Source of the DNA: UBA877 sp034436335
GTDB lineage: Bacteria; Chloroflexota; Anaerolineae; Anaerolineales; Villigracilaceae
DNA length: 64,000 nt
Reading direction: 5' to 3'
Assembly: GCA_034436335.1 (NCBI GenBank)
Contig: DAOTVO010000021.1
Span: forward strand, 29,219 to 93,218
Positions 16,370-24,606 of this stretch are shown piece after piece. The first letter of the stretch is position 1, and the number at the start of each line of letters is the position of its first letter. A program made the translations under genes and the position numbers. Below the pieces are notes generated by a model. That model did not search any database and was not told where the DNA came from. It worked only from the letters and a program-made list of their open reading frames with translations.

Positions 16370-18003
16370 TGAAAAGAAAACATAACTGGCACGAACTACG
16401 CTCTCTCTCCCCCGAAAAACTCGCCCAGGCGCGCCTGGCGCTGGAGGACATCCGCCGCGGCAAGCCTGTGGAGGCGGCCCTGCGCGCCCATCTGTGGCGC
16501 GGCGCGCCGCTGCACAAATCGGCCCTGGTGGCGGCTTACCGGCAACTGGTCGGGAGCGGCGAGTGGCCGGCGGATGAGGCCTTGCTGGCGCGCATCCGCC
16601 TCAAGCCGGTGCGGACGCTTTCGGGCGTCACCACCGTCACCGTGCTGACCAAGCCCTATCCCTGCCCCGGCAAATGCATCTTTTGCCCAGATGACGTGCG
16701 CATGCCCAAAAGTTACCTGCCCGATGAACCCGGCGCGGCGCGGGCGGTGGAGAACGACTTCGACCCCTACCGGCAGGTGACCTCGCGGCTGGAGGCGCTG
16801 GCCTCGGTCGGCCACCCGACCGACAAGATCGAACTCCTGATCCTGGGCGGCACCTTCTCGGCCTACCGCCGCGACTACCAGGCCTGGTTCGTCCTGCGCT
16901 GCTTCCAGGCGCTGAACGAATCGCCCGATGAAACCTTCGGCGAAGACCAGTGGCGCGACCTGCCGGCGCTCCTTGAGGCGCTCGCCCGCGAACAGCAGGT
17001 CAACGAAACCGCTCCGCACCGCAACGTCGGCCTGGTGGTCGAGACCCGCCCGGACGAGGTCACGCCCGACGAACTGGCCTGGCTGCGCACGCTCGGCGTG
17101 ACCAAAGTCCAGATGGGCGCGCAGAGCCTCGACGACCGCATCTTGGAACTCAACCAGCGCGGCCACACCGTCGCCGACCTGCACCGCGCCGTCGCCTTGC
17201 TGCGGGCCGGCGGATTCAAAATCGTCCTGCACTGGATGCCCAATCTGCTCGGCGCCACCCCCGAGTCCGACCGCCTCGATTTCCCGCGCCTGTGGGAGGG
17301 CCTCTGCCCGGACGAAATCAAAATCTACCCGACGCAACTACTCGCCAACGCCCCGCTCTACGCCATCTGGCAGCGCGGCGAATACCGCCCCTACTCGACC
17401 GAGGAACTCATCAGCCTGATTGCAGACGTGAAGCCGACCATCCCGCGCTACTGCCGCGTCAACCGCGTCATCCGCGACATTCCCTCCACGCACGTCATCG
17501 AGGGCAACAAGCGCACCAGCCTGCGGCAGGACGTCCACGCCGAACTGGCGCGGCGTGGGAGGCGCTGCGAGTGCATCCGCTGCCGTGAAGTGCGCGGCGA
17601 GCCGGTCGAGCCGGCCTCCCTGCGCCTGGATGACCTGGTCTATGCCGCCGACGGGGCCGAGGAGCATTTCCTCTCCTTCGTCACGCCGGGGGATAAGATT
17701 GCCGCCTTCCTGCGTCTCTCGCTGCCCGGCCGCGAGTCGCCCGCGACGGGCTTGCGCGACCTGAGGGGCGCGGCCATCATCCGCGAGGTGCACGTCTACG
17801 GGCAGTCGCTGGAGGTGGGGCGCGAGCAGACGGGCGCGGCCCAGCACGCCGGTCTCGGCACGCGGCTGCTGGCCGAGGCCGAGCAAGTGGCGCGGGGAAA
17901 AGGATACCGCCGCATGGCGGTCATCGCGGCGGTGGGCACACGTCAGTATTATCTTGAACGGGGGTTCGAACGCGGCGAACTCTATCTTGTGAAAGCCCTC
18001 TAA
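16366..18003 (+). CDS. elp3: Elp3-type tRNA U34 carboxymethyl-transferase (radical SAM/GNAT)
   Basis: 545 aa from a GTG at 16366 (a second GTG at 16369 is equally possible). Radical SAM cluster motif CPGKCIFCP (near residue 100, in TKPYPCPGKCIFCPDDVRMP), Elp3 segments KVQMGAQSLDD and HWMPNLLGATPESD, a Cys-rich linker CECIRCREV, and a C-terminal GNAT domain (HAGLGTRLLAEAEQVA). Bacterial Elp3 from Chloroflexota acts without the other Elongator subunits, starting cm5U-type wobble modification from acetyl-CoA. It overlaps the convergent gene by 4 bases at the stop. Length and domain order are normal. Confidence 0.93.
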   Translation: MVKRKHNWHELRSLSPEKLAQARLALEDIRRGKPVEAALRAHLWRGAPLHKSALVAAYRQLVGSGEWPADEALLARIRLKPVRTLSGVTTVTVLTKPYPCPGKCIFCPDDVRMPKSYLPDEPGAARAVENDFDPYRQVTSRLEALASVGHPTDKIELLILGGTFSAYRRDYQAWFVLRCFQALNESPDETFGEDQWRDLPALLEALAREQQVNETAPHRNVGLVVETRPDEVTPDELAWLRTLGVTKVQMGAQSLDDRILELNQRGHTVADLHRAVALLRAGGFKIVLHWMPNLLGATPESDRLDFPRLWEGLCPDEIKIYPTQLLANAPLYAIWQRGEYRPYSTEELISLIADVKPTIPRYCRVNRVIRDIPSTHVIEGNKRTSLRQDVHAELARRGRRCECIRCREVRGEPVEPASLRLDDLVYAADGAEEHFLSFVTPGDKIAAFLRLSLPGRESPATGLRDLRGAAIIREVHVYGQSLEVGREQTGAAQHAGLGTRLLAEAEQVARGKGYRRMAVIAAVGTRQYYLERGFERGELYLVKAL

Positions 18004-18686
18004 CCGGCCTTTTTCTCCCACTCGGCGATCGCCTGGCGGATGAGCGCCTTGATTTCGGCGTCCGACACGGCGTCAATGCCCTCAAAAGTCTGTTCTTCGA
18101 TTTGGACGATGACCCGCCCCCCAGCGCCGTCCAGCAGACGGATTTCGCGGCCCGCAAAAACGGTGCCGGTCAGTTTTTCCTGCAGGACATCGTCAATCTG
18201 CTCGACAATGCTCTTCAGCACAATTTTGGGCTTTGTCTCGACAGGCTTTGAGACGGCAGGAACGGCCGCGGCAGGCGGAGCCGGGCGCGGCGGCTGGACC
18301 GGCGGCCTGGGCGCGGCCGCCGGAGCGGGCGCGGCGGCTGAGGGGATATCCAGCCACGGGCGCAGATTCATGACCAGGTCGAGCAGGCGTTTTTTCTGCT
18401 CTGCGTTCAGTTGCTCTTTGCCTTCCAATCGTCTGCTGTCCATTTCCAGCCACATTTTCCCCTTCCCGTCACGCCAGGCGCGCAGGATTTCGGTATCGTC
18501 CTCCCGCGCCGGGCCGCGCGGCTTGGCCGGAGTAGACGGCTCTTCTTTCGGCTTCTCTTCGATCTCAGGCGATGTCTCTTGCATGATTTTCTTTGCCCGT
18601 CCAAACATCGCGCCGATGATGATTCCCCCGCAAAGGCAGACGACGAAAAGAAAAATCAGCGTGGTCAGAGAAAGAGAAATTTGCAT
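18000..18686 (-). CDS. Membrane-anchored protein with Ala/Pro-rich linker
   Basis: 228 aa. One N-terminal TM (LTTLIFLFVVCLCGGIIIGAM), then a charged region (EIEEKPKEEPS), a conserved-looking block (about 65-112, DDTEILRAWRDGKGKMWLEM), an Ala/Pro linker (about 115-150) and a C-terminal domain (about 155-228, LKSIVEQIDDVLQEKLTG). I do not recognise a family. The layout suggests a cytoplasmic two-domain protein tethered to the membrane. AGGTGA before the ATG supports the start. It lies 56 bases after mutM. Confidence 0.65.
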   Translation of the reverse strand: MQISLSLTTLIFLFVVCLCGGIIIGAMFGRAKKIMQETSPEIEEKPKEEPSTPAKPRGPAREDDTEILRAWRDGKGKMWLEMDSRRLEGKEQLNAEQKKRLLDLVMNLRPWLDIPSAAAPAPAAAPRPPVQPPRPAPPAAAVPAVSKPVETKPKIVLKSIVEQIDDVLQEKLTGTVFAGREIRLLDGAGGRVIVQIEEQTFEGIDAVSDAEIKALIRQAIAEWEKKAG

Positions 18687-18742
18687 GGTTCACCTTGCAG
18701 TTATTTTACCGGATTTCTAGACCTGCGTTCCTTGCGATTACG

Positions 18743-19555
18743 TCAGGCTTGCTCCGGCAGAGGCTGGCAGAGCGGGCAAAAATGCGCGCTGCGCTGGCCG
18801 ACAACGATACGTTCCACCGGCGTCCCGCAGACCGGGCAGGGCTGGCCTTTCCGGCGGTAGACGCGGAAATAGTTCTGAAACCCGCCGCCGCGATAGACCC
18901 AGTCAATGCTCGCGCCGTTGTGCCGGATGCCCTCTTCTAGCACGAGACGGATGGCCTGCCACAGCGCGGCGGCCTCGGTCTCGCTGACGGTGTTGGAAAG
19001 CCGCAGGGGGTGCAGTTTTGCCAGGTGCAGGGCTTCATCGCTGTAAATGTTGCCCAGCCCGGCCAGGAAGGTCTGGTCGAGCAGGAGAGGCTTGAGTTGC
19101 CTGCGCCGGGCGCGCAGGGCGGCAAACAGCCAGGAGGGGGTGAACGCATCCGAGAGCGGCTCCGGCCCCAGGTCCGCGAGAACCGAGGCGGGGTTTGCTG
19201 CCAGCCAGACGCGCCCAAATTTGCGCGGGTCGTTGAAGACCAGCCGGGCGTCCTGCGAGAGGCTCAAAATCAGCCGGTCGTGCGAGCCGGGTTCGTAACC
19301 GCCCAGTACAACCAGCAGGTCGCCGCTCATGCGCAGATGGATAAGCAGGTGGAGGGGCGAAAGTTGAATGTCAATGTATTTTGCCCGGCGAGAAATTGCC
19401 ATGATTTCCTGACCGATGATTTGCCGTTTGAATTGGGCGGGAGATGGCTCGGCCAGCGTGCGCTTCCAGCGCAGGTCGGCCTGGAGGATGGTGCGGCCCA
19501 TCAGCGCCGGGCGCAGGGTGCGGACGATGGTCTCGACTTCAGGGAGTTCAGGCAT
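18743..19555 (-). CDS. mutM: Formamidopyrimidine-DNA glycosylase (Fpg/MutM)
   Basis: 270 aa. N-terminal catalytic PELPEVE motif (Pro2/Glu3), helix-two-turn-helix region with DQTFLAGLGNIYSDEAL (about 155-171), and a C-terminal zinc finger with CPVCG and CPLCQ. All motifs for removal of 8-oxoguanine and FaPy lesions are present, and length is normal. Its ATG overlaps the end of the upstream GT87-like gene by 8 bases. Confidence 0.96.
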   Translation of the reverse strand: MPELPEVETIVRTLRPALMGRTILQADLRWKRTLAEPSPAQFKRQIIGQEIMAISRRAKYIDIQLSPLHLLIHLRMSGDLLVVLGGYEPGSHDRLILSLSQDARLVFNDPRKFGRVWLAANPASVLADLGPEPLSDAFTPSWLFAALRARRRQLKPLLLDQTFLAGLGNIYSDEALHLAKLHPLRLSNTVSETEAAALWQAIRLVLEEGIRHNGASIDWVYRGGGFQNYFRVYRRKGQPCPVCGTPVERIVVGQRSAHFCPLCQPLPEQA

Positions 19556-20717
19556 GGGCGGGGAGAGGACGGCCGCGCCGCCATTCGGCGGTCATGAGAA
19601 GGAGAATGCTTATCAAAAGGGCAATCGTCTGGCTGTAATTGGCCCAAAGGGCAGACGAGGAAGTTCCCAGCCAGTGATAGTATACATAAAAAGCGGTCGC
19701 CGGGTAAACAACCATGGCAGGAAGAATAAGAACCTGCCAGCCAGGATTTTGACGGCGGAGCAGGAGAAAGAGAGCCGGAAGAAGGAGGACAAATGTGTAT
19801 GGTTTGAAGCGCGGCAAGACCAGAGAGAGAAGTAAAAAAGCAAACGAAAAGAGAAAGACGGCGCGCTCCCGGCTTTCGAAATGCGGAGCGAGAAAACGCC
19901 AAGTTAACCAAAACAGAGCAATGGCCACCGCCCCGCCGATCGCCATCCCAAAGAACAGCGCCGGCAGTCCTTGCGGCCAGCCAAAGAGGGCGGCAAAAAA
20001 GAAGGGGAAGGCGGGGTGATTGATGCCGCCAAATTCCGCCGCCGGATTCCCCTGCCCGGGCAGGCCGCCGGTCAACTGGCGGAAGTACCAGGGCGTCAGG
20101 TCGGGACGTGAGAAAGTCAGCGCATAAAAGATGATCAGGAAGGTCCCCAGGCCAATGGCAAGCAGGCGCACTTTGCGCAGGCGGGGCAGGGGCGCCAGCC
20201 AAAGCAAGGGCAGGTAGGCCAGGGGCAAGATTTTGATGGAGGCCATCAGTCCCAGGCAGACGGCGGCGATTTCCCAGCGGGAGCGCTGAATGCTGAAAAA
20301 GGCGAGCGAGACGGGCAACAGCAGGATGACTTCCAGGTTGCCGCTCCACAGCGCCCAGGCCAGTCCGGCTAACGCGCCGATGGCAAGTATCAGAGCCGTC
20401 GGCAGGTCCCGGCCTGGCTGCCAGAGAGGCAGGCTGAGCGCAATGACCAGCAGGTAAATCAGCGGGTACGCGGCGGCGAAGTTCAGCGGCGAGGCGCACA
20501 AAACGCCGAAGAAATTCAGCAGGGCGGGAGGGTAGAGCCAGGGCAGGCCGCCGGGGAAATCCTGTGCCAGGTAGGGATTGCCGCCGAGACGGTCGAGTTC
20601 GGCGGCCTGACAGTAGAGACGCGCGTCCCAGCCATACGGGTTGGAGAAAATGAAAATTCCCAGCAAGGCAGTCAGTGCGAGGGTCAACGCAAAAAACAGC
20701 GGCAGGAGATATCTCAA
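19548..20717 (-). CDS. GT87/DUF2029-like polytopic glycosyltransferase
   Basis: 389 aa from a TTG at 20717 with GGAAGAG about 6 bases upstream. Around ten TM helices. The first loop carries YGWDARLYCQAAELDRLGGNPY, the pattern of the GT-C family GT87 (polyprenyl-phosphate-mannose-type donors), where an Asp in the first loop is catalytic. SIKILPLAYLPLLW is a second family marker. It probably transfers a sugar to an envelope lipid or polymer; substrate unknown. First gene of a two-gene unit with mutM. Confidence 0.75.
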   Translation of the reverse strand: MRYLLPLFFALTLALTALLGIFIFSNPYGWDARLYCQAAELDRLGGNPYLAQDFPGGLPWLYPPALLNFFGVLCASPLNFAAAYPLIYLLVIALSLPLWQPGRDLPTALILAIGALAGLAWALWSGNLEVILLLPVSLAFFSIQRSRWEIAAVCLGLMASIKILPLAYLPLLWLAPLPRLRKVRLLAIGLGTFLIIFYALTFSRPDLTPWYFRQLTGGLPGQGNPAAEFGGINHPAFPFFFAALFGWPQGLPALFFGMAIGGAVAIALFWLTWRFLAPHFESRERAVFLFSFAFLLLSLVLPRFKPYTFVLLLPALFLLLRRQNPGWQVLILPAMVVYPATAFYVYYHWLGTSSSALWANYSQTIALLISILLLMTAEWRRGRPLPAHA

Positions 20718-20769
20718 GACATTCTCTTCCGAATCTCTTAAGCCGTCCGATCAATGACGCAGGGGAAAA

Positions 20770-20800
20770 GTAAAACAGGGGCGCAGAAACATGCGCCCCT
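20770..20800 (-). terminator. Terminator after bacterioferritin
   Basis: On the minus strand, AGGGGCGCA/TGCGCCCCT stem (20777-20800) with a 6-base loop, followed by GTTTTAC. Confidence 0.75.
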
Positions 20801-20807
20801 GCGCGGT

Positions 20808-21275
20808 TTAGTGCAGTTGTTCGGCCAGATAGACCTGGATGCCCATCTGGGCAATCTGGTCGAGTTGCGCCTCCAGCCAATCCAAATGCTCTTCTTCGTC
20901 TTCAAGGATGTCTTCGAGCAGTTCGCGCGTCCCGTTGTCGCCCAGGTCGGTGCAGAGTTTGATGGCGTCGTTGTAGGCCTTGATAGCGGCGGTTTCGCTT
21001 TCCAGGTCGTTCTGGTGCTGGGCTTCCACCGTGTCTCCGATGTGAATTTTGTTGAGCGTGCTGACGATGGGCCGCCCTTCCAGGAAAAGGATGCGGGCAA
21101 TCAGTTTTTCGGCGTGCTTCATCTCGTCTATAGCGCGCTTTTCGGCGGCTTCGTGCAGGCGGTCGAAGCCCCAGTTGGCGCACATCTCCGATTGCACCAT
21201 GTACTGATTGATGGCCGTCAATTCATCGGCCAGCAGAAGATTGAGAGTATCGAGGACTTTGGTTTTGCCTTTCAT
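20808..21275 (-). CDS. bfr: Bacterioferritin
   Basis: 155 aa. The family start MKGKTKVLDTLNLLLADELTAINQY is diagnostic. Ferroxidase ligands are kept in four helices: E in ADELTAIN, E and H in IDEMKHAEK, E in LESETAA, E and H in DEEEHLDWLE. The haem-binding Met (DEMKHA) is present, so this should be a true haem bacterioferritin that stores iron and detoxifies Fe(II)/peroxide. It starts 20 bases after prs and ends the GNAT-prs-bfr operon. Confidence 0.96.
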   Translation of the reverse strand: MKGKTKVLDTLNLLLADELTAINQYMVQSEMCANWGFDRLHEAAEKRAIDEMKHAEKLIARILFLEGRPIVSTLNKIHIGDTVEAQHQNDLESETAAIKAYNDAIKLCTDLGDNGTRELLEDILEDEEEHLDWLEAQLDQIAQMGIQVYLAEQLH

Positions 21276-21295
21276 AGGGGTCTCCTTTGGAATGA

Positions 21296-22282
21296 CTATT
21301 CGTTGAACAATTGGCCGACGCTGCGGCCCTCGTGGGCGCGGCGGATGACCTCGCCCAGCAAAGGCGCAACGCTGAGGACCTTCAGCCTGTCGCCGAACGG
21401 ACGACGTTTTTCCTCGCTGATGGGGACGCTGTCGGTGGTGATGTATTCGGCCACCGGAAGGGCGGCCAACCGTTCGGGCGCGTTGGCAGAAAAGATAGGA
21501 TGGATGAAGGCTACATAAACATTTCGCGCGCCGCTTTCTTTGACCAGGTTGACTGCCTGCACAATCGAGCCGCCGGTATCTATCTCGTCATCCACCAGAA
21601 TCACATCCCGATCGGCTACCGAGCCGATGATGGTCAACGCCTGGGCTTTGGCATCGTTGGCGACGCGGCGCTTCTCGATGAAGGCGATCGGAGCGTTGAT
21701 GCCGGCGGCGAAGTTGCGACCTTTTTTAGCGTATCCCAGGTCAACGGTCACAACGACCGGCTCGTGCATTTGGGCGAGCAAGTTCTCGCGGACGTGGTTG
21801 ATGAGCAAATATTGCGAGTTCAATACGTCGCCGGGGATGGAGAAGAAGCCCTGGATTTGAAAGGAATGCGGGTCGAGGGTCATGTAGCGGTCGGCGCCGG
21901 CAATTTCAATCATGTCGGCTACCAGGCGGGCCGTGATGGGGACGCGCGGCTGGTCTTTTTTGTCCGAGCGGCCGTAGCACAGATAGGGGATCACCGCTGT
22001 CACGCGCGCCGCCGAGTCCAGTTTCAGGGTTTGCAAGAGAATCAGCAGTTCCATCAGGTTACGGTGAACCGGCGCGGCAGTGTGCTGGATGACATAGACA
22101 TCCTGCCCGCGCACGCTGCTGTGGAGTTTGACAAACAGGTTTTCGTTGGGGAATTCAATGATGTCGCGGCCGCAGAGCGTTTCGCCAAGATACTCGGCCA
22201 CCTTGCGCGCCAATTCCGGCGAGGCTGTTCCGGCGTAGAGTTTGATGCCGCCATATACTTTCATTTCGTGCGATTGTGCCAT
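21296..22282 (-). CDS. prs: Ribose-phosphate pyrophosphokinase (PRPP synthetase)
   Basis: 328 aa. It has the class I family motifs FPNENLFVKL, the flexible-loop/ATP region YLCYGRSDKKDQPRVPI, TLDPHSFQIQGFF, and the PRPP loop VILVDDEIDTGGSI (about residues 225-238). It makes PRPP for purine, pyrimidine, His and Trp synthesis, and feeds Xpt in this window. MKVYGG at residue 7 is an alternative start. Its start lies 3 bases after the GNAT gene stop. Confidence 0.94.
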   Translation of the reverse strand: MAQSHEMKVYGGIKLYAGTASPELARKVAEYLGETLCGRDIIEFPNENLFVKLHSSVRGQDVYVIQHTAAPVHRNLMELLILLQTLKLDSAARVTAVIPYLCYGRSDKKDQPRVPITARLVADMIEIAGADRYMTLDPHSFQIQGFFSIPGDVLNSQYLLINHVRENLLAQMHEPVVVTVDLGYAKKGRNFAAGINAPIAFIEKRRVANDAKAQALTIIGSVADRDVILVDDEIDTGGSIVQAVNLVKESGARNVYVAFIHPIFSANAPERLAALPVAEYITTDSVPISEEKRRPFGDRLKVLSVAPLLGEVIRRAHEGRSVGQLFNE

Positions 22283-22285
22283 AAT

Positions 22286-22828
22286 TCATTCCTCTTCAGG
22301 GTGCCATTCCGAGCGCAAGACGCTCATGAAGAGCAAGTCCACGTATTTCCCATCCCGATAAACCGATTGTCGAAAGCGCCCTTCGTGGACGAAGCCGGCT
22401 TTTTCGTAAGCGCGGATGCCGCCCCGGTTGTCCTCGTCCACGCGCAGGAAAATGCGGTTCAGGTTCAGGGTCTTGAACCCGACCTGCAGCAGGAGATGCA
22501 TAACCTCCGCGCCATAGCCCTGATTCCAGAAGGATTTGTCGCCGATGAAAATACCTACTTCGGCGCTGCGGGCGCGCTGGTCTATATCGAAGAAAGAGCA
22601 ATTGCCGATCAACCGCCAGCCATCCCCTTCCCGGATTTCGATGGACAAGGGCTGTTCTTCGGGCGAGCGTTTGAGCATATTCTCAAACCAGCCTTCTTCG
22701 CTGGCCTGCGAGATGGGCCAGCCTCCCGAAAGGTAACGGCGCACGTCAGGGTCGTTGAGCCACTCGACAAACCTGGGCAGGTCAGAGCGCTCGTTTCGCC
22801 GCAAGCGGATGCGTTTTCCGTAGAACAT
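22286..22828 (-). CDS. GNAT acetyltransferase, RimJ/RimL type
   Basis: 180 aa. Typical RimJ/L start (GKRIRLRRNERSDLPRFVEWLNDPDV), acetyl-CoA region WNQGYGAEVMHLLLQVGF (about 105-122) and RAYEKAGFVHEGRFRQ. It probably acetylates a protein N-terminus or a small amine; the substrate cannot be predicted. First gene of the unit leading to prs and bfr, and divergent from the 22.9-30.5 kb operon. Confidence 0.85.
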   Translation of the reverse strand: MFYGKRIRLRRNERSDLPRFVEWLNDPDVRRYLSGGWPISQASEEGWFENMLKRSPEEQPLSIEIREGDGWRLIGNCSFFDIDQRARSAEVGIFIGDKSFWNQGYGAEVMHLLLQVGFKTLNLNRIFLRVDEDNRGGIRAYEKAGFVHEGRFRQSVYRDGKYVDLLFMSVLRSEWHPEEE

Positions 22829-22940
22829 GAACGGGTCTCCTGATGTGATTATACTATGCCGCCGGTGTTATGAATCAAAGCAAGGGAGTGCCTGCCTGCG
22901 CAAACGCTCATTCGTTCTATGATTGTTTCACAAGTTGTGC

Positions 22941-22946
22941 TATACT
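22941..22946 (+). promoter_or_regulatory. -10 box of the PDWL/GlmL operon
   Basis: TATACT lies 9 bases before the ATG at 22956, leaving a leader of about 2-3 bases. A TTGTTT is present but only 12 bases upstream, so no proper -35 box is seen. Confidence 0.5.
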
Positions 22947-22955
22947 CAATAGAAA

Positions 22956-23225
22956 ATGCAGACCGACACTCTTCCCGGCACGCGTTCTTCCTGGCCCCGG
23001 TGGGCAGAGTTTCTGCGTCAGCGGCGGCTGGGGACGTTTGCCGCCTGGGCGTTCGAAGCCTTGGGGCCTGTGATGGTGGTGGGGGCGCAGTTGCTGCATG
23101 TTGGTTCTCCCCTCCTCCGTCCGGCTTTTTCCCCGGGCCAGATTGAATCCCTGGCCAACTTGTTCGAAGACCCCAACGAAGCGCGCGCTTTCGCCGCTTT
23201 TTTGCGAGAGGAAGTAAAACAGTGA
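22956..23225 (+). CDS. Small hypothetical protein heading the PDWL/GlmL operon
   Basis: 89 aa. A moderately hydrophobic segment (FAAWAFEALGPVMVVGAQLL, about residues 27-46) precedes a C-terminal helix (IESLANLFEDPNEARAFAAFLREE). I recognise no family. Its TGA overlaps the GTG of the next gene, so it is the first gene of the operon. Confidence 0.6.
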   Translation: MQTDTLPGTRSSWPRWAEFLRQRRLGTFAAWAFEALGPVMVVGAQLLHVGSPLLRPAFSPGQIESLANLFEDPNEARAFAAFLREEVKQ

Positions 23226-23968
23226 GCGACACTATTTTGGGTCTGGTTGCTTTTGGTCTCGTTTTTCTGGCAGCGACGTTGCTGGCGGCGTTCTTTTATT
23301 TGCAGTACAAATCCGCCCCTCCCTTGCGCGAAGTCCCTGCCTACCTGCGCCTGCGCCGCGCCATTGGCCGCGTGGTGGAAGATGGCTCTCGTCTGCATGT
23401 GTCGCTTGGGCGCGGCGCGCTGGTCACTCCGCAAAGCGCCTCGGCCCTGGCAGGACTTGCCCTTCTGCGCCGTCTTGCGAACGTGACCGCTGTCAGCGAC
23501 CGTCCCCCCATCGCCACCTCTGGCGACGGCGCGCTGGCTTTGCTTTCCCAATCCACCCTGCAGGGCGTGGCAGAAGACGCCCTCCAGCCTTACGACGCCT
23601 CCGCTGGACGTCTGACCGGTCTGACGCCATTCTCCTATGCGGCGGGGGCTATTCCCTCCATTCGCGACGAAAACGTCTCCACCACCGTGTTGATAGGCAA
23701 CTTCGGCGTGGAATCGGCCTTGCTGACCGATGCCTGTGAGCGCGCCAATGTCTTTTGCGTAGGCGGCAGTGACAATCTGGCCGCTCAGGCTGTGCTCTAC
23801 GCTAGCGCATCCGCCCCCCTGATTGGCGAGGAACTCTACTCGGCGGGTGCTTATATCGAACCTGCGCCGCTTCAGACTGCCAGCCTGACCGTTCAGGATA
23901 TTCTGCGCTGGTTATTCATCATCGTTCTGGTGGGCGGCGCTTTGTTGAAAGCGGCAGGCTTGCTGTGA
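23222..23968 (+). CDS. DUF6754-like membrane protein
   Basis: 248 aa from a GTG overlapping the previous stop. One N-terminal TM (ILGLVAFGLVFLAATLLAAFF), a soluble domain beginning APPLREVPAYLRLRRAIGR with GSRLHVSLGRGALVTPQSA, and a C-terminal TM (ILRWLFIIVLVGGALLKAAG). The HVSLGRG region and two-TM layout fit the DUF6754 family as I remember it; this needs a profile search. The soluble domain (about 45-215) may bind a partner or nucleotide. Coupled to the next gene. Confidence 0.65.
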   Translation: MSDTILGLVAFGLVFLAATLLAAFFYLQYKSAPPLREVPAYLRLRRAIGRVVEDGSRLHVSLGRGALVTPQSASALAGLALLRRLANVTAVSDRPPIATSGDGALALLSQSTLQGVAEDALQPYDASAGRLTGLTPFSYAAGAIPSIRDENVSTTVLIGNFGVESALLTDACERANVFCVGGSDNLAAQAVLYASASAPLIGEELYSAGAYIEPAPLQTASLTVQDILRWLFIIVLVGGALLKAAGLL

Positions 23969-24603
23969 AACCCAAGGGACTCTTCTCCACCGTCATTGCC
24001 ATTTTTTGCGGCCTGGTCGTATTGGCGGGCTACTTCGTGCGCTTGCCTTTCCTGCTCTATGCCAGCAACACGTTTCTCAATTGGGCTGTTTTGTTGACGG
24101 CTTTTGCCGTTCTGCTGGGGATTTTCAATCTGCTGATAGTTCATCTTGGCAAGGTTGCCGGAAAACAAAAAGGAGCGGTTTACAGCCTGCTGCTTGTCCT
24201 GGCGATGCTGGGGACCTTCGCTGTCGGTTTGATGGTCCCCCTCTTTCCAAAAGCGGCTCCGGTCTTCGACTTCATCTTCCGCGCTTTTCAACTGCCTGTG
24301 GAGGCCAGCCTGATGGCTTTGCTGGCTGTCACCCTCACCTATGCCAGTATCCGCCTGTTGGGCCGCCGTTTAAGTGCCTTCTCGGTCATTTTCATCCTCA
24401 CGGCCATTCTCATTTTGTTGGGCACCGCTCCGCTCCCGTTTCTGGGTGGTCTCCCTTGGATTAGCGATTCCGTCCGCCCGGTCATTGCCCAGGTTCTGGC
24501 GGCAAGCGGGGCGCGCGGCATTTTGATTGGCGTTGCCTTGGGCGCGCTCGTCACAGGACTGCGCGTTCTCTTCGGCGCCGACCGGCCCTACGGGGGGAAG
24601 TAA
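23965..24603 (+). CDS. Polytopic membrane protein (about six TM)
   Basis: 212 aa from a GTG overlapping the previous stop. Six or so TM segments, e.g. FSTVIAIFCGLVVLAGYFV, LNWAVLLTAFAVLLGIFNLL, VYSLLLVLAMLGTFAVGLMV, SAFSVIFILTAILILLGTA. No known motif. The operon contains a second protein of similar size and topology (27042), so the two may form a membrane complex. It ends 3 bases before the next gene. Confidence 0.7.
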   Translation: MKPKGLFSTVIAIFCGLVVLAGYFVRLPFLLYASNTFLNWAVLLTAFAVLLGIFNLLIVHLGKVAGKQKGAVYSLLLVLAMLGTFAVGLMVPLFPKAAPVFDFIFRAFQLPVEASLMALLAVTLTYASIRLLGRRLSAFSVIFILTAILILLGTAPLPFLGGLPWISDSVRPVIAQVLAASGARGILIGVALGALVTGLRVLFGADRPYGGK

Positions 24604-24606
24604 ACC

